DNA of 64,000 nucleotides from Oligoflexia bacterium (lineage in GTDB: Bacteria; Bdellovibrionota; UBA1018), in the NCBI GenBank assembly GCA_014378465.1, contig JACMNQ010000082.1, positions 1-64,000 of the forward strand, read 5' to 3'. The translations under genes and the position numbers were made by a program. How positions within the stretch are numbered: the stretch's first letter is position 1; every line of letters starts with the position of its first letter. This document shows positions 1 to 8,910 of this stretch, piece by piece. A model generated the notes under the pieces. It did no database searches. It was not told the DNA's origin and saw only the letters and a program-made list of their open reading frames with translations.

Positions 1-35
1 AAAGGATGGGCCCCACCCCGGGAACCCGCGGGCCC

Positions 36-79
36 AAATGAAAAGGCCGAAACTCCGGGGAGTTTCGCCCTTTTCATTT
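36..79 (-). terminator. Long hairpin terminator after the HU/IHF gene
   Basis: Bases 48-55 pair perfectly with 60-67 around a four-base loop. An outer stem of 11 bases (36-46 with 69-79) continues beyond one mismatch. The outer arm is A-rich on one side and T-rich on the other, so the structure could end transcription from both directions. It lies 16 bases past the stop codon of the gene starting at 392. Confidence 0.85.
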
Positions 80-95
80 CAGCTCAAGAAGGGTT

Positions 96-392
96 TCAGG
101 CAGGAGCCTTGTCCGAACCTTCGTCGACCATTTCCTTCAGTTCTTTTCCGACTTTGAAGAAAGGAACACGCTTCGGAGGAACCTGCACGACCTGACCGGT
201 CTTCGGATTGCGACCCTGATAGCTGCCGTAACTGCGATTCACGAAGGACCCGAAGCCGCGAATTTCAATTCGATCGTCTTTCTTCAGGGCATCGCACATC
301 ATATCGAACACCCTGTTCACCACAAGCTCGGCCTGCTTGTGTTGAAGGTGGGCTTTCTCGGCAATCACATTGATCAGATCAGCTTTAGTCAT
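96..392 (-). CDS. HU/IHF-family DNA-bending protein (IHF-beta-like)
   Basis: 98 residues, the usual size of the family. The protein shows the N-terminal helices, then RIEIRGFGSF (residues 43-52) and GRNPKTG (60-66), the beta-arm that enters the minor groove and bends DNA. The 'EIRGFGSF' form is closer to IHF beta than to HU, but no partner subunit lies nearby, so it could be a homodimer. AAGGAG (403-408) lies 10 bases before the ATG. A sigma70-type promoter lies at 414-442 and a strong hairpin follows the stop. Expected to act in nucleoid organisation and as an architectural factor for transcription. Confidence 0.93.
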   Translation of the reverse strand: MTKADLINVIAEKAHLQHKQAELVVNRVFDMMCDALKKDDRIEIRGFGSFVNRSYGSYQGRNPKTGQVVQVPPKRVPFFKVGKELKEMVDEGSDKAPA

Positions 393-413
393 GAAGGCGT
401 TGCTCCTTATTTA

Positions 414-442
414 AAAGTAAAGACAACCCGTTGCTTTTGCAA
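414..442 (-). promoter_or_regulatory. Sigma70-type promoter of the HU/IHF gene
   Basis: Read on the minus strand, TTGCAA (437-442) and TACTTT (414-419) are separated by 17 bases. The -10 element lies about 22 bases from the start codon. Spacing and position fit, although neither box is perfect. Confidence 0.5.
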
Positions 443-502
443 GTCTTTTACAAATCTTTTAAAGTAACGCACGGGTTCAACGCGCCACTCGTTTGACAGA
501 AC

Positions 503-1339
503 CTAATGAGAGTTGAATTTGATGATCGACAGCACGACTTCAAAGGCGATCAGAAGGATGATGATCAATTCGAGCATCGTTTCACGTTTGGTCTTCGCCA
601 GATCCACGATGATCTCAATGCTCTCCTGAATGATCTTGATCTTGTACTCGAGCGCACGGTAGCGCGTATCGATCTCGACCATGGCCTTGAGCTCGCTGAA
701 AAGCTTGTCCAGCTCCACACTTTCCCAGGTCTCTTCAGGCGAATCAACGATGTAGAGATTGGAAATGATTTCCTGCTTCGTGTTCAGACAGAGCCCGATG
801 AACTTGATGAGATCTTCGGAACTCTCCAGAAAACGGCCTTGTTTCTCCAGCTTTTTGGAGAAAGTGTTGGTTTTCTCAAGCAGGTTCTCGATCAGGATCT
901 CATAGTACTCCAGAGCCGTGCTCTCGCCGATGAGCATGCACACGATCTTGATGCGCGCGAACGAAAGACTCGTCAGCACGACCCGGTCAAAATAGACCTT
1001 GTTGACCGAATCAACCGATGCCGGTTGAACTTCAACGAGAAAAGCTTCCGTCGTGTGATTGAAGTCCGTGCCGGCCCGCAAGTCGTGAATGGCCGAGAGC
1101 TCGCGCTCCTGAACGGCATCAGGCACGTTGAAGAACACCACGGATCCGTAGTTGTACACGAAGAGGTAGGAGTCCTCCGCATACCGAACGACGAGTTCGT
1201 AATTGGAAAACTCCGTGACCGGCATGCTCAGGCGGTCCTTCAGATTGATGAGCTTCAGCTTCTCGGCGACATGAAGCGCCTTGATCCGGTAAGTCTGACC
1301 CGGGCTGACGGGAGTACTGGAGGCAGTCGTCTGATTCAA
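503..1339 (-). CDS. RMD1/YagE (DUF155) family protein
   Basis: 278 residues. The C-terminal half carries the family pattern: an ETWE segment near residue 205, LDxLF, an EIDxRYxxLExK helix, a predicted coiled region and a final hydrophobic helix (about residues 253-272) that should anchor it in the membrane by its C terminus. RMD1/RMND1 homologues in eukaryotes act in mitochondria; the bacterial role is unknown. The start codon overlaps the stop of the MgtC-like gene upstream by 4 bases, so the two are probably co-translated. The family assignment is from motif recognition. Confidence 0.8.
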   Translation of the reverse strand: MNQTTASSTPVSPGQTYRIKALHVAEKLKLINLKDRLSMPVTEFSNYELVVRYAEDSYLFVYNYGSVVFFNVPDAVQERELSAIHDLRAGTDFNHTTEAFLVEVQPASVDSVNKVYFDRVVLTSLSFARIKIVCMLIGESTALEYYEILIENLLEKTNTFSKKLEKQGRFLESSEDLIKFIGLCLNTKQEIISNLYIVDSPEETWESVELDKLFSELKAMVEIDTRYRALEYKIKIIQESIEIIVDLAKTKRETMLELIIILLIAFEVVLSIIKFNSH

Positions 1340-2028
1340 AGTTGTTTGACCTCTTTGATGCCGCTGGTTCCCCAGAGATCCAGCACGAATTTCTTATGGT
1401 CGGCGCGATGGCCGCTGTAGCGCATGGTGAGGATACTGAGGGTGCCGCGTCCCGCGATGTCAAAATCATCCAGAACCAGATCATTCTTGGCCAAGGCCTG
1501 ATTGATGTTCTGGCGAACCGCCCCTTGAGGATCATCCGCGACGACTTCGCAGGAGAAAGTGAGGGAGCGACCGAGAACCCGGTCTTCAAACACATTGGTG
1601 GCCACGAGAATCAGCACGACCGTCACGGAGACCGCGACCGCGACATCCGCATACCCGATCCCGATGCAGATCCCGATGGCCGCGACGACCCAGATGGTGG
1701 CGGCGGTCGTGAGACCCACGATCGTGCCCCTGGACTGAATGATCGTCCCGCCGCCGAGAAAACCGATTCCGGAAACGATCTGCGCGGCGACTCGGGAAGG
1801 GTCACCGAAATGACCGCTGTCCGAGAGTGAAGTGGCAATCAGAATGGACACTGAAGTGTAAAGAGCGGATCCCACGCAGATCAGGATGTTGGTCTTGATC
1901 CCTGCAGGCTTGTTCTTGAGTTCACGCTCCAGGCCCACCAGGCCACCGCAGATGATCGAAAAGAAGATCTTCGGAGCGAAGAACTGCATGAGCTGAAGGA
2001 ATGACCAATGTGTCTGAAATTGACCCAT
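1336..2028 (-). CDS. MgtC/SapB family membrane protein
   Basis: 230 residues. The N-terminal two thirds hold four to five membrane helices with the MgtC hallmarks: GLVGLEREL near residue 29, the KPAGIKT loop and the conserved GIGFLGGGTI segment around residue 87. The soluble C-terminal part (from about 155) resembles the ACT-like tail of longer MgtC proteins. MgtC proteins modulate F-type ATPase activity and help growth at low magnesium or inside hosts; here only family membership is shown. It is first in a two-gene unit with the RMD1-like gene (4-base overlap). Confidence 0.88.
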   Translation of the reverse strand: MGQFQTHWSFLQLMQFFAPKIFFSIICGGLVGLERELKNKPAGIKTNILICVGSALYTSVSILIATSLSDSGHFGDPSRVAAQIVSGIGFLGGGTIIQSRGTIVGLTTAATIWVVAAIGICIGIGYADVAVAVSVTVVLILVATNVFEDRVLGRSLTFSCEVVADDPQGAVRQNINQALAKNDLVLDDFDIAGRGTLSILTMRYSGHRADHKKFVLDLWGTSGIKEVKQL

Positions 2029-2101
2029 CCTCCCATGTTAAGGGGGACGGGCAGTTCACGCAAGGTTAAGAATTTAAACCGGAAAAATGCCGCCGCCTGC
2101 T

Positions 2102-2803
2102 TCAAGTCTTGGCTTTTCCAGATGGCTTCGCGACGCGCCTGCTGGGGTTATGCGCTCCGTGTCGAACATCTTTGCCGGTCACTGCAAAAATGACGTCTTC
2201 CGCGATATTCGTGGCGTGATCACCGAGTCTCTCCAGATTTCGAGCGATCAGGATGAGATTGAGGGCTTGTTCAATGGTGGTCGGATCTTTTCCCATGTAA
2301 GCGATCAGCTCCTGAAAAATATGATGCTTCAAAGCGTCAACCGAATCATCACGCTGCAGGACATCGGCCGCCATCACCGAGTCACGTTTGACAAACGCGT
2401 CGAGCGCCGCGCGTACCATGACGCGAACTTCCTGAGACATCCGCGGCAGATCGATCAGGGGTTTCAGCGGAGGTCGTTCGAGGTAGCGCTTGCCGTTGTG
2501 AGAGATATTGACGGCCTGATCCCCCATCCGCTCCAAATCGGTGTTGATCTTGATCACGGCGACGATCAACCGGAGATCCGCTGCCAGTGGAGACTGGCGC
2601 GCGAGAAGCCTCAGGCAGGCTTCATCCACTTCGATGTGCGAGCGATTGATGATGGTTTCATACTCATGCACCTTCTCAAAGCGTTCGGGCTCGCGGTCAA
2701 TCAGGGCCTGAGTCGCCTCTTCGATCGCCTTCTCCACGTACCCGCCCATGAGCAGGATCCGCTCTTTCAGCTTCTGAATTTCAAGATCAATCGCTCTTTC
2801 CAT
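2102..2803 (-). CDS. phoU: Phosphate transport regulator PhoU
   Basis: 233 residues with the two-repeat helical bundle of PhoU. Each repeat carries a metal-binding signature: residues near 87-99 (NTDLERMGDQAVN) and near 187-199 (ARNLERLGDHATN). PhoU passes the state of the Pst transporter to the phosphate-sensing kinase and limits phosphate uptake. GAGGA lies 4 bases before the ATG. It is the last gene of the pst operon, 17 bases after pstB. The tail beyond residue 213 is basic and less conserved. Confidence 0.95.
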   Translation of the reverse strand: MERAIDLEIQKLKERILLMGGYVEKAIEEATQALIDREPERFEKVHEYETIINRSHIEVDEACLRLLARQSPLAADLRLIVAVIKINTDLERMGDQAVNISHNGKRYLERPPLKPLIDLPRMSQEVRVMVRAALDAFVKRDSVMAADVLQRDDSVDALKHHIFQELIAYMGKDPTTIEQALNLILIARNLERLGDHATNIAEDVIFAVTGKDVRHGAHNPSRRVAKPSGKAKT

Positions 2804-2820
2804 GGATTCCTCAAAGCCCT

Positions 2821-3606
2821 TCAGCCGAACCGGCCTGTGATGTAATCTTCCGTGCGTTTGTCGCGAGGATTCGTGAAGAGCCTCGAAGTGTCATCATACT
2901 CGATCAATTCACCCAAAAGAAAGAACGCAGTTCGGTCTGAGATTCGCGCGGCCTGCTGCATGTTGTGAGTCACGATCACGACTGTGACTTCCTTCTTGAG
3001 CTCAATGAGAAGTTCCTCAATCTTGGCCGTGGAGATCGGATCCAGCGCACTCGTGGGCTCGTCCATCAAAAGCACGGGAGGATTGACGGCCAGCGCGCGC
3101 GCGACGCAGAGACGTTGCTGCTGCCCCCCCGAAAGACTCGTTCCGGGCGCCTTGAGTTTGTCCTTCACTTCATTCCAGAGTGCTGCCTGTTTCAGCGATT
3201 TTTCAACGGTTTCAGCCAGCAGAGCCTTGTTGCCCATGCCCGCGAGTCTCAGCCCGACCGCAACATTGTTGAAGATGCTCATCGAAGGAAAGGGGTTGGG
3301 CTTTTGAAAGACCATTCCGATCTTGCGCCGAATGGCCACGGGGTCCGTGCCGGGCCCGTAGATGTCCTCACCACTCAGGAGCACCTGCCCTTCAACCCGC
3401 GCACCGGCGACTTCTTCGTGGAGGCGATTGAGGCACCTGAGAAATGTCGATTTTCCGCAGCCGGACGGGCCGATCATCGCGGTCACCGTGTTCTTCTCCA
3501 CCGGCAGTGAGATATCGCGGATCGCGTGCACGCTGCCGAACCAGGCGTTGATGTTCTTCGCGTCCAGAATGGTCTGTGTGATCACGATGTCTCGAGTTCC
3601 GCTCAT
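2821..3606 (-). CDS. pstB: Phosphate ABC transporter ATP-binding protein PstB
   Basis: 261 residues from the ATG at 3606. That start follows an AGGGAGAG ribosome-binding stretch and avoids an in-frame extension that would overlap pstA. Walker [10 protein letters not shown] (46-54), Q-loop, signature LSGGQQQR and Walker [12 protein letters not shown] are all present. The protein powers phosphate import through PstA and PstC at the inner membrane. The [11 protein letters not shown] segment after the Q-loop glutamine is typical of PstB and separates it from other ABC ATPases. Confidence 0.96.
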   Translation of the reverse strand: MSGTRDIVITQTILDAKNINAWFGSVHAIRDISLPVEKNTVTAMIGPSGCGKSTFLRCLNRLHEEVAGARVEGQVLLSGEDIYGPGTDPVAIRRKIGMVFQKPNPFPSMSIFNNVAVGLRLAGMGNKALLAETVEKSLKQAALWNEVKDKLKAPGTSLSGGQQQRLCVARALAVNPPVLLMDEPTSALDPISTAKIEELLIELKKEVTVVIVTHNMQQAARISDRTAFFLLGELIEYDDTSRLFTNPRDKRTEDYITGRFG

Positions 3607-3629
3607 TTTGTTCTCTCCCTCTTTTTCAT

Positions 3630-4478
3630 TCAGTCCTTTGCAGGCGCGTGGCGTTTGAGAATCATCCGAGTCGTGAGATTCAGGATGAATACGAAAAGGA
3701 CCAGGACCAGGGCACCGGTCCAGGCCTGTTGATGCCATTCTTCGAAGGGACTGATCGCGTAGGTGTAGATCTGCACCGGAAGGGAGGCGATCGGCTGATC
3801 GAGACTCCTGGGCCAGTATTGACTTCCGAGCGCCGTGAAAAGAAGAGGCGCCGTCTCACCGGTCACTCGTGCGAGCCCAAGCATCACTCCCGTCATGATG
3901 CCGCTGAGACTCCCGCGCAGCACGATGATGAGAGTCACTTTCCAGCGCGAAATTCCGAGCGCGAGGCCCGCTTCACGAATGTGCACGGGCACGAGCTTGA
4001 GAAGCTCTTCCGTGGTGCGTGCCACGGTGGGGATCATGATCACGGCCAGGGCGGCGCCGCCCGCATAACTTGAAAATCTTCCCATCGGGATCACGAACAG
4101 CGAGTAAGCGAAAATTCCGATGATGATGGAAGGAACGCCCGCCAGAAGTTCCGTACAGAAGCGCAGAATCATCGAGAGTTTCGTCTTTCCGTACTCGGAG
4201 AGGTAGACGCCGGTCGCGATTCCCACCGGGATTCCGATCAATGAAGCCAGCGTGATGAGGATCAGACTGCCGAGGACGGCATTGGCCATCCCTCCCCCCA
4301 CTTCACCCACCGGCTTCGGGAGGGAGGTGAAGAAATTGACGTGCAGTCCGGGAAGTCCCTGCTGACAGACGTAGAGAAAGACGCTGAAGAGCGGAAACAG
4401 AGCGAGGATCGCGCAGCCGATAAGCAGCCCCACCATCAAGCGGTTGACGAGTTTTCGCCTGGGATTCACAGTGCTCAA
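3630..4478 (-). CDS. pstA: Phosphate ABC transporter permease PstA
   Basis: 282 residues with six predicted membrane helices. The coupling-helix region reads TEELLKLVP...[14 protein letters not shown], the EAA-type loop that docks on PstB. The [13 protein letters not shown] segment is typical of PstA. Its start overlaps the stop of pstC by 4 bases, as expected for genes making one complex. Confidence 0.95.
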   Translation of the reverse strand: MSTVNPRRKLVNRLMVGLLIGCAILALFPLFSVFLYVCQQGLPGLHVNFFTSLPKPVGEVGGGMANAVLGSLILITLASLIGIPVGIATGVYLSEYGKTKLSMILRFCTELLAGVPSIIIGIFAYSLFVIPMGRFSSYAGGAALAVIMIPTVARTTEELLKLVPVHIREAGLALGISRWKVTLIIVLRGSLSGIMTGVMLGLARVTGETAPLLFTALGSQYWPRSLDQPIASLPVQIYTYAISPFEEWHQQAWTGALVLVLFVFILNLTTRMILKRHAPAKD

Positions 4479-5401
4479 AAGTCACGCCCCCGGTTCCGGT
4501 TCAATCGCCAGACGAGGATGCGTGCGACTGAGTTGATCGCGAAGGAAACGGCAAAGAGCGCAAGCCCCACGAAGGCGAGCGCGGAGAGGTGAAGGTCTCC
4601 TGACGCTTCGGCATACTCGTTTGCGATCACGCTTGCCATGGTCTGGCCGGGCGCGAACAGGGAGGCGGCGATCTCGGCGCGATTTCCGATCACCATGGTG
4701 ACGGCCATGGTTTCACCCAGGGCCCGAGCCAGGCCCAGAATCACGGCTCCCAGAATTCCCGAATGAGAACTTTCGAGAACTGCCAGTCGCATCGTCTCCC
4801 ATTTTGTTGCACCCAGAGCCCGAGCGGCTTCGCGTTGAGACTGCGGAACGGCCCTGAAGACTTCCTTGCAGATCGCGGCGATCGTGGGCGTGATCATCAT
4901 CGCCAGAATCAGGGCGGCGGCGAGCATACCCACGCCATAAGGCGCACCTCTGAACAGAGGCAGCCACCCGAAGTGACCCGAAAGCCAGGGCTCCACCGTG
5001 ATCCGAAGAAACGGAGCCAATACGAAAATTCCCCAGAGTCCATAGACGACGCTCGGGATCGCGGCCAGCATCTCGACGAGAAAGCCCACCGCCTCGGCCA
5101 AGCGTCTCGGAGCCAGTTCATTCAGAAAAAGCGCGACCCCGACACTGATCGGTGCGGCGATCAGAAGCGCAAGTCCGGATGAAACCAGAGTTCCAAAGAT
5201 GACTGGCCCTGCCCCGAAAACTTCCTGCACGGGATCCCAGTTCGTGCTGCTGAAAAATCCAAAGCCGAATTTATGAATTGCGGGCAGCGAGAGATGAATC
5301 AACTGCCAGGCGATTGCGCCCAGGAGCATCAGCACGGACAGCGCCACTCCATTGAGGAGCAGGTAGAAGATCCGGTCTCCGAGATGCGCTTCACGCCTCA
5401 C
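4475..5401 (-). CDS. pstC: Phosphate ABC transporter permease PstC
   Basis: 308 residues with six predicted membrane helices. The EAA loop reads EVFRAVPQSQREAARALGATKWETM, followed by ALGETMAVTMVIGN, a PstC signature. Paired with PstA it forms the phosphate channel. It lies 6 bases after the pstS stop and overlaps pstA by 4 bases. Confidence 0.95.
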   Translation of the reverse strand: MRREAHLGDRIFYLLLNGVALSVLMLLGAIAWQLIHLSLPAIHKFGFGFFSSTNWDPVQEVFGAGPVIFGTLVSSGLALLIAAPISVGVALFLNELAPRRLAEAVGFLVEMLAAIPSVVYGLWGIFVLAPFLRITVEPWLSGHFGWLPLFRGAPYGVGMLAAALILAMMITPTIAAICKEVFRAVPQSQREAARALGATKWETMRLAVLESSHSGILGAVILGLARALGETMAVTMVIGNRAEIAASLFAPGQTMASVIANEYAEASGDLHLSALAFVGLALFAVSFAINSVARILVWRLNRNRGRDF

Positions 5402-5407
5402 TTGAAA

Positions 5408-6526
5408 CTACTTTCCAGCCGGTACTGCCTGAACCGCTTGAATTTTGGCAACTTCTTCTTTCACCTTCTTGACGAGTTCCGCCGGCAACGGAGCATAAGA
5501 CAGGGGCTGAGCCAGCTTCTGGCCGTCCGTGAGCGCCCAGTCCAGAAATTTCCTGAACTGGGGAGCCTGCGTGGCTTTCATCCGCTGATAGACGAGAAGA
5601 TAAGTGAACGCGGAGATCGGGTAAGAGTCCTTGCCCTGAGCGTCCGTGATGGAAACTCGGAAATCCTTGGGCATGTTGGCGGCTTCCGCAGCCGCTGCCG
5701 CCGAAACGCTGTGGGGCGAGGGAGCGACAAACACCCCTGAACGATTCTTGAGCCGGGCCACGGGCAGATGATTGGTCTCAGCGTAGACGAGCTCCACATA
5801 CCCGAGCCCGCCCGGAGTCTGCTTGATCAGACCGGTGACTCCTTCGTTTCCTTTGCCACCGAGACCCACGGGCCACTTGAGTGCGGTGCCGGCGCCCACT
5901 TTCGATTTCCATTCAGGACTCACTTTGGAAAGGTAGTCCGTGAAGATGGCGGAAGTTCCGCTGCCGTCGGACCGATGCGCTACCATGACGAAGGTGTCCG
6001 GAAGGCTGGCGGCGAGCGAAGGATTCAGGGCCTTGAGCTTCGGATCATTCCACTTCGTGATCTTGCCCAGAAAAAGCTCCGCGAGCACTTCAGAAGAAAG
6101 ACGCAGATCGCCCTTGAAACCTGGCAGATGATAAGTGATGGCCACGGCGCCCAGAACAGTCGGGATGTGCAGAATCGGCAGTTGCGTTTTTGCCATCTGC
6201 TCGGCGGTCATCGGAGCATCGCTGGCCCCGAAATCGATCGTCTTCTCAAGAAGCTGCCGAACTCCTCCCCCGCTTCCGATGGACTGGTAATTGATCTCCA
6301 GGGAAGGATCGACTTTCCGATATTCAGAAAACCATTTTGAATAGAGAGGATAAGGAAACGTGGCACCGGCACCATTGATGGTCTGAACGGCCGCAGCCGC
6401 AACGTTCCCATTCATTCCGAGGGTCGCGACTTGAGAGAGCGTCAAAGCCATCGCACTGACGCACACGCTGGACCGAAGACTGGCCAATCGGGAATATTTC
6501 GATTTCTTCATCTGGATGGGATTCAT
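5408..6526 (-). CDS. pstS: Periplasmic phosphate-binding protein PstS
   Basis: 372 residues with an N-terminal export signal ending near the AAAA stretch at 43-46. The mature protein begins with GAGATFPYPLYSKW, then IGSGGGVRQL and FGASDAPM, and later HRSDGSGTSAIFTDYL. These are the phosphate-contacting segments of PstS. It delivers phosphate to PstCA. A second ATG five codons in (6511) is also possible; neither start has a good ribosome-binding site. It is first in the operon, so the phosphate-starvation promoter should lie at about 6527-6610. I could not find a convincing Pho box there. Confidence 0.94.
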   Translation of the reverse strand: MNPIQMKKSKYSRLASLRSSVCVSAMALTLSQVATLGMNGNVAAAAVQTINGAGATFPYPLYSKWFSEYRKVDPSLEINYQSIGSGGGVRQLLEKTIDFGASDAPMTAEQMAKTQLPILHIPTVLGAVAITYHLPGFKGDLRLSSEVLAELFLGKITKWNDPKLKALNPSLAASLPDTFVMVAHRSDGSGTSAIFTDYLSKVSPEWKSKVGAGTALKWPVGLGGKGNEGVTGLIKQTPGGLGYVELVYAETNHLPVARLKNRSGVFVAPSPHSVSAAAAAEAANMPKDFRVSITDAQGKDSYPISAFTYLLVYQRMKATQAPQFRKFLDWALTDGQKLAQPLSYAPLPAELVKKVKEEVAKIQAVQAVPAGK

Positions 6527-6610
6527 GCTCTGAACCTAGCGCAAGCGCGGCGCACCAGTCTGTCAGGACTTGGTTAGGATTCAAGGACTGGAGATTTGCC
6601 CGGATTTATA

Positions 6611-6638
6611 TTGACGCTTGGGGCTGAACCCCTAAACT
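6611..6638 (+). promoter_or_regulatory. Sigma70-type promoter for the barrel protein; possible leaderless start
   Basis: TTGACG (6611-6616) and TAAACT (6633-6638) are 16 bases apart. A transcript from this promoter would start near 6645, right at the ATG at 6647, so the message would have almost no leader. Confidence 0.5.
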
Positions 6639-6646
6639 AGAAGAAC

Positions 6647-7783
6647 ATGGTTATCCACCGTCACCTCTTCATCGGCCTGATGCCCGCACTGGCAGTTACC
6701 GTGGCCTCCGCGATCACCGGAATCGGAGGATGCGCGATTCGCTCGGCGCAGGCGGACGACGCAGCGCCAGCCGGTCACCAGCCGAACACGGATCAGACCG
6801 CTTTCGTCGTCAAAGAGAAGATTTCCGAACTCGAGTGGACCAACAAGGCGAAAGTCGTTCATCACGCCAAGGCACCGGGCACCGGGACCGGGAATGAGGA
6901 CGACCAATTTGCGGCCGTGCTCTTCGGACGCTACACTCGAAAAGGCTGGACCCTGTCCGTCGACAATCAGATCCTCTCGCTCGACGAAAGCGGAAATTTT
7001 ACCTACGAAACTCCCGTCTCCCGACAGGACATGTCCATCCAGCTGATGGCGATCGGCCCCTTCGGAGAAGTCGAACGCCAGAGCGTGACCTTTCAGTTTT
7101 CAAAATGGAAGAATCAGCGCGACGACGGTACCGGCGCTTTTGCAAAACGTCTTTTCATCACTCCCGGTTTCAGCCTGACCAGCCTGACGCACAAGGAAAC
7201 CAACGTCTCCGATTACAGCACGACCGCGCTCACTGCGAAAGTCTCCGCCAACTACCTGCTCTTTCCCCCACGCTGGGATCTGGGGGTCACGGCCTACCTG
7301 ACTGCGCTGCAGCTGAAAAAACCCTCTCAAGTGACCCTCACCGATTCCGGGGTCAGCACCGCTGATGTTTCCGTGCATTACCTCGGACTCAATCTTCGAC
7401 TGGGCTATATTTTTCCCCAGCTCAAGGACCCCTGGAGACTGGCCCTTTACAGCGGTTTCTACTACACGACGATGCTGGTGAATCCGAAACTCTTCGGCTT
7501 TCAGAACCTGAGTGGACCTCAGCTGTACCCTTCCCTCCGCCGAACCCTCAAGAAAGGCGACGCGGTCGTCGGCTATGTGAAATACTCGCCCGTCTCCAAC
7601 AACTTCGCGCTGCTCAATTTTTCGAACCGCGAAATTGCAGCGGGCGCGGCCTACATCTTTCCACGGAATGCTCAGGGACGCGGCTTTTCGACCTCAGCGG
7701 ATTACTCGAACATTCAATTCGGCATCAACGGAATCAGTGTTTCGACGACCACTCTCAGCCTGGGAGTGGGATACGGGTTCTGA
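6647..7783 (+). CDS. Predicted outer-membrane beta-barrel protein, unknown function
   Basis: 378 residues. A hydrophobic N-terminal segment (residues 6-32) should act as an export signal. Residues 90-135 look like a small beta-sandwich ahead of the barrel. From about 155 onward amphipathic beta-strands rich in aromatic residues alternate, and the chain ends in ...GVGYGF. A terminal Phe is the typical signal for barrel insertion by BamA. I do not recognise the family and cannot tell a pore from a structural barrel. It is transcribed away from pstS. No strong ribosome-binding site precedes the ATG. Confidence 0.72.
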   Translation: MVIHRHLFIGLMPALAVTVASAITGIGGCAIRSAQADDAAPAGHQPNTDQTAFVVKEKISELEWTNKAKVVHHAKAPGTGTGNEDDQFAAVLFGRYTRKGWTLSVDNQILSLDESGNFTYETPVSRQDMSIQLMAIGPFGEVERQSVTFQFSKWKNQRDDGTGAFAKRLFITPGFSLTSLTHKETNVSDYSTTALTAKVSANYLLFPPRWDLGVTAYLTALQLKKPSQVTLTDSGVSTADVSVHYLGLNLRLGYIFPQLKDPWRLALYSGFYYTTMLVNPKLFGFQNLSGPQLYPSLRRTLKKGDAVVGYVKYSPVSNNFALLNFSNREIAAGAAYIFPRNAQGRGFSTSADYSNIQFGINGISVSTTTLSLGVGYGF

Positions 7784-7838
7784 GTTTCTCATCCTGAGCG
7801 GGATCATCGCATCGCCTCGGAACGTCACGGACGGGTCG

Positions 7839-8021
7839 ATGAGACGCGGCCAACAGATCACCACGCAGAAAAAGGGTTCGGGCATCGGCTCCAGCATCCT
7901 CCTGGACTATGCGAAAATCCTGGGCGGCGATCTCAGCTTTTCGAACGGAACCACAGGCGCGGTGGTCAGGCTCGACTTCAGCCACTCGCATCGCGGTTCC
8001 CGCAAAAACCGTTCAGGCTGA
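7839..8021 (+). pseudogene. Remnant of a histidine kinase ATPase domain (C-terminal 60 residues)
   Basis: The frame reads TTQKKGSGIGSSILLDYAKILGG, then DLSFSNGTTGAVVRLDFS. This matches the end of a HATPase_c domain of NtrB-type kinases: TTKxxGxGIGLxI, an hGG helix, then GGAxFxLxF. The H box, N box and G1 box are missing, and the upstream bases belong to the barrel gene. No good ribosome-binding site is present. Best read as the surviving tail of a deleted kinase; a translated small protein is less likely. Confidence 0.5.
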
Positions 8022-8056
8022 AAATCTGAACTCAAGATCCTGATTTCTTTCACCGG

Positions 8057-8839
8057 TCACTTGCGAGCGCTGACGACGAACTTGTTGTAGAAAAGACTGC
8101 AGCCCGGCTTGTGCATTTCCGCAAGATAGATTTCACAGAAAGACAGCGCGCGGGCTCGAGATCCGAAAATCTCCGAGAACAAGGGCATCGAAAAATTGAA
8201 TCTCTGTTTTGTCTGCTCAATTTCGTCGTGAAGGTCCTGTCCCTGAAAATCGACGATGGTTGAAGTCCAGGTGCAATCCCTGAATCCCCCGTTCACCAGG
8301 ATTCCTGGAATTTTTCGGCCGATGAAGAGATCAAAACGCAGGGCGACTCTCAATTGCTCGAGCATCTGGGCAAGCTCCGGATTCTGATGCCCAAGATTGA
8401 AGACGATCCCATCAAAATCAATGATGCGAATCCTGCCGCCCGGTTTGAGAACTCGCAGGAGTTCGTGAGTCACCGCATTCACATTTTCCAGATGCTCGTA
8501 CACATAGCGAGCGACCACCCAGTCGTAATGATTGTCCGGCCTGGGAATGGCCTCGAGTCTGCTCTCAAAGAACTGAATATCTTGGTGCTTCAGGGCGCAC
8601 GAAAGCTCTCTCGCCTGGTGAACTCGAATCACTGAGCCATCACATGCTTCGATGACGGCTTCTTCACAGCGATCTTTCAAGATTCTGGAAAGCAGACCGG
8701 TCCCGCATCCTGCGTCCAGCAGCCGCATTCCGGGCGCCAGTTGGAGGTTTTCGATCTCTTGTTCAGGAAGATAGTTGCGCAAACGGGACTGTGATTCGAG
8801 ACGCTCAGCTTCAGCACGATTTTCCAGTACATAGCTCAT
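8057..8839 (-). CDS. Class I SAM-dependent methyltransferase
   Basis: 260 residues. Motif I, MRLLDAGCGTGLLSR, lies at about residues 38-52 and binds S-adenosylmethionine. An acidic residue after the second strand (EACDGS) contacts the ribose. The later YDWVVARYVYEHLEN and LLRVLKPGGRIRIIDFD are motifs II and III of small-molecule methyltransferases. The C-terminal third is family-specific and gives no substrate clue. The gene diverges from an alpha/beta hydrolase across a 71-base gap with a 16-base palindrome. Confidence 0.85.
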   Translation of the reverse strand: MSYVLENRAEAERLESQSRLRNYLPEQEIENLQLAPGMRLLDAGCGTGLLSRILKDRCEEAVIEACDGSVIRVHQARELSCALKHQDIQFFESRLEAIPRPDNHYDWVVARYVYEHLENVNAVTHELLRVLKPGGRIRIIDFDGIVFNLGHQNPELAQMLEQLRVALRFDLFIGRKIPGILVNGGFRDCTWTSTIVDFQGQDLHDEIEQTKQRFNFSMPLFSEIFGSRARALSFCEIYLAEMHKPGCSLFYNKFVVSARK

Positions 8840-8852
8840 GGGCTTTCTCTCC

Positions 8853-8868
8853 AGATATCAAGATATCT
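8853..8868. repeat. Palindrome AGATATC-AA-GATATCT between divergent genes
   Basis: Seven-base arms (8853-8859 and 8862-8868) around two bases. It lies 14 bases before the methyltransferase start and 43 bases before the hydrolase start. Placement and symmetry fit an operator for a dimeric regulator serving one or both genes, but no regulator is identified. Confidence 0.4.
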
Positions 8869-8910
8869 TAACGGAGTTCGAAACTTTCGAAAGAGTGTTA
8901 TCTTTGGCCC

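Noticed and set aside
506-1420. 304-codon plus-strand frame opposite the RMD1/YagE gene
   Set aside because: It is a shadow of a real gene; the charged, low-complexity translation matches nothing known.
2087-2845. 252-codon plus-strand frame opposite phoU
   Set aside because: phoU has full family motifs on the other strand; this frame has no ribosome-binding site and no domain.
6527-6610. Pho box before pstS
   Set aside because: A CTGTCA-like half-site is present near 6561, but I could not find a second properly spaced repeat, so it was not listed.
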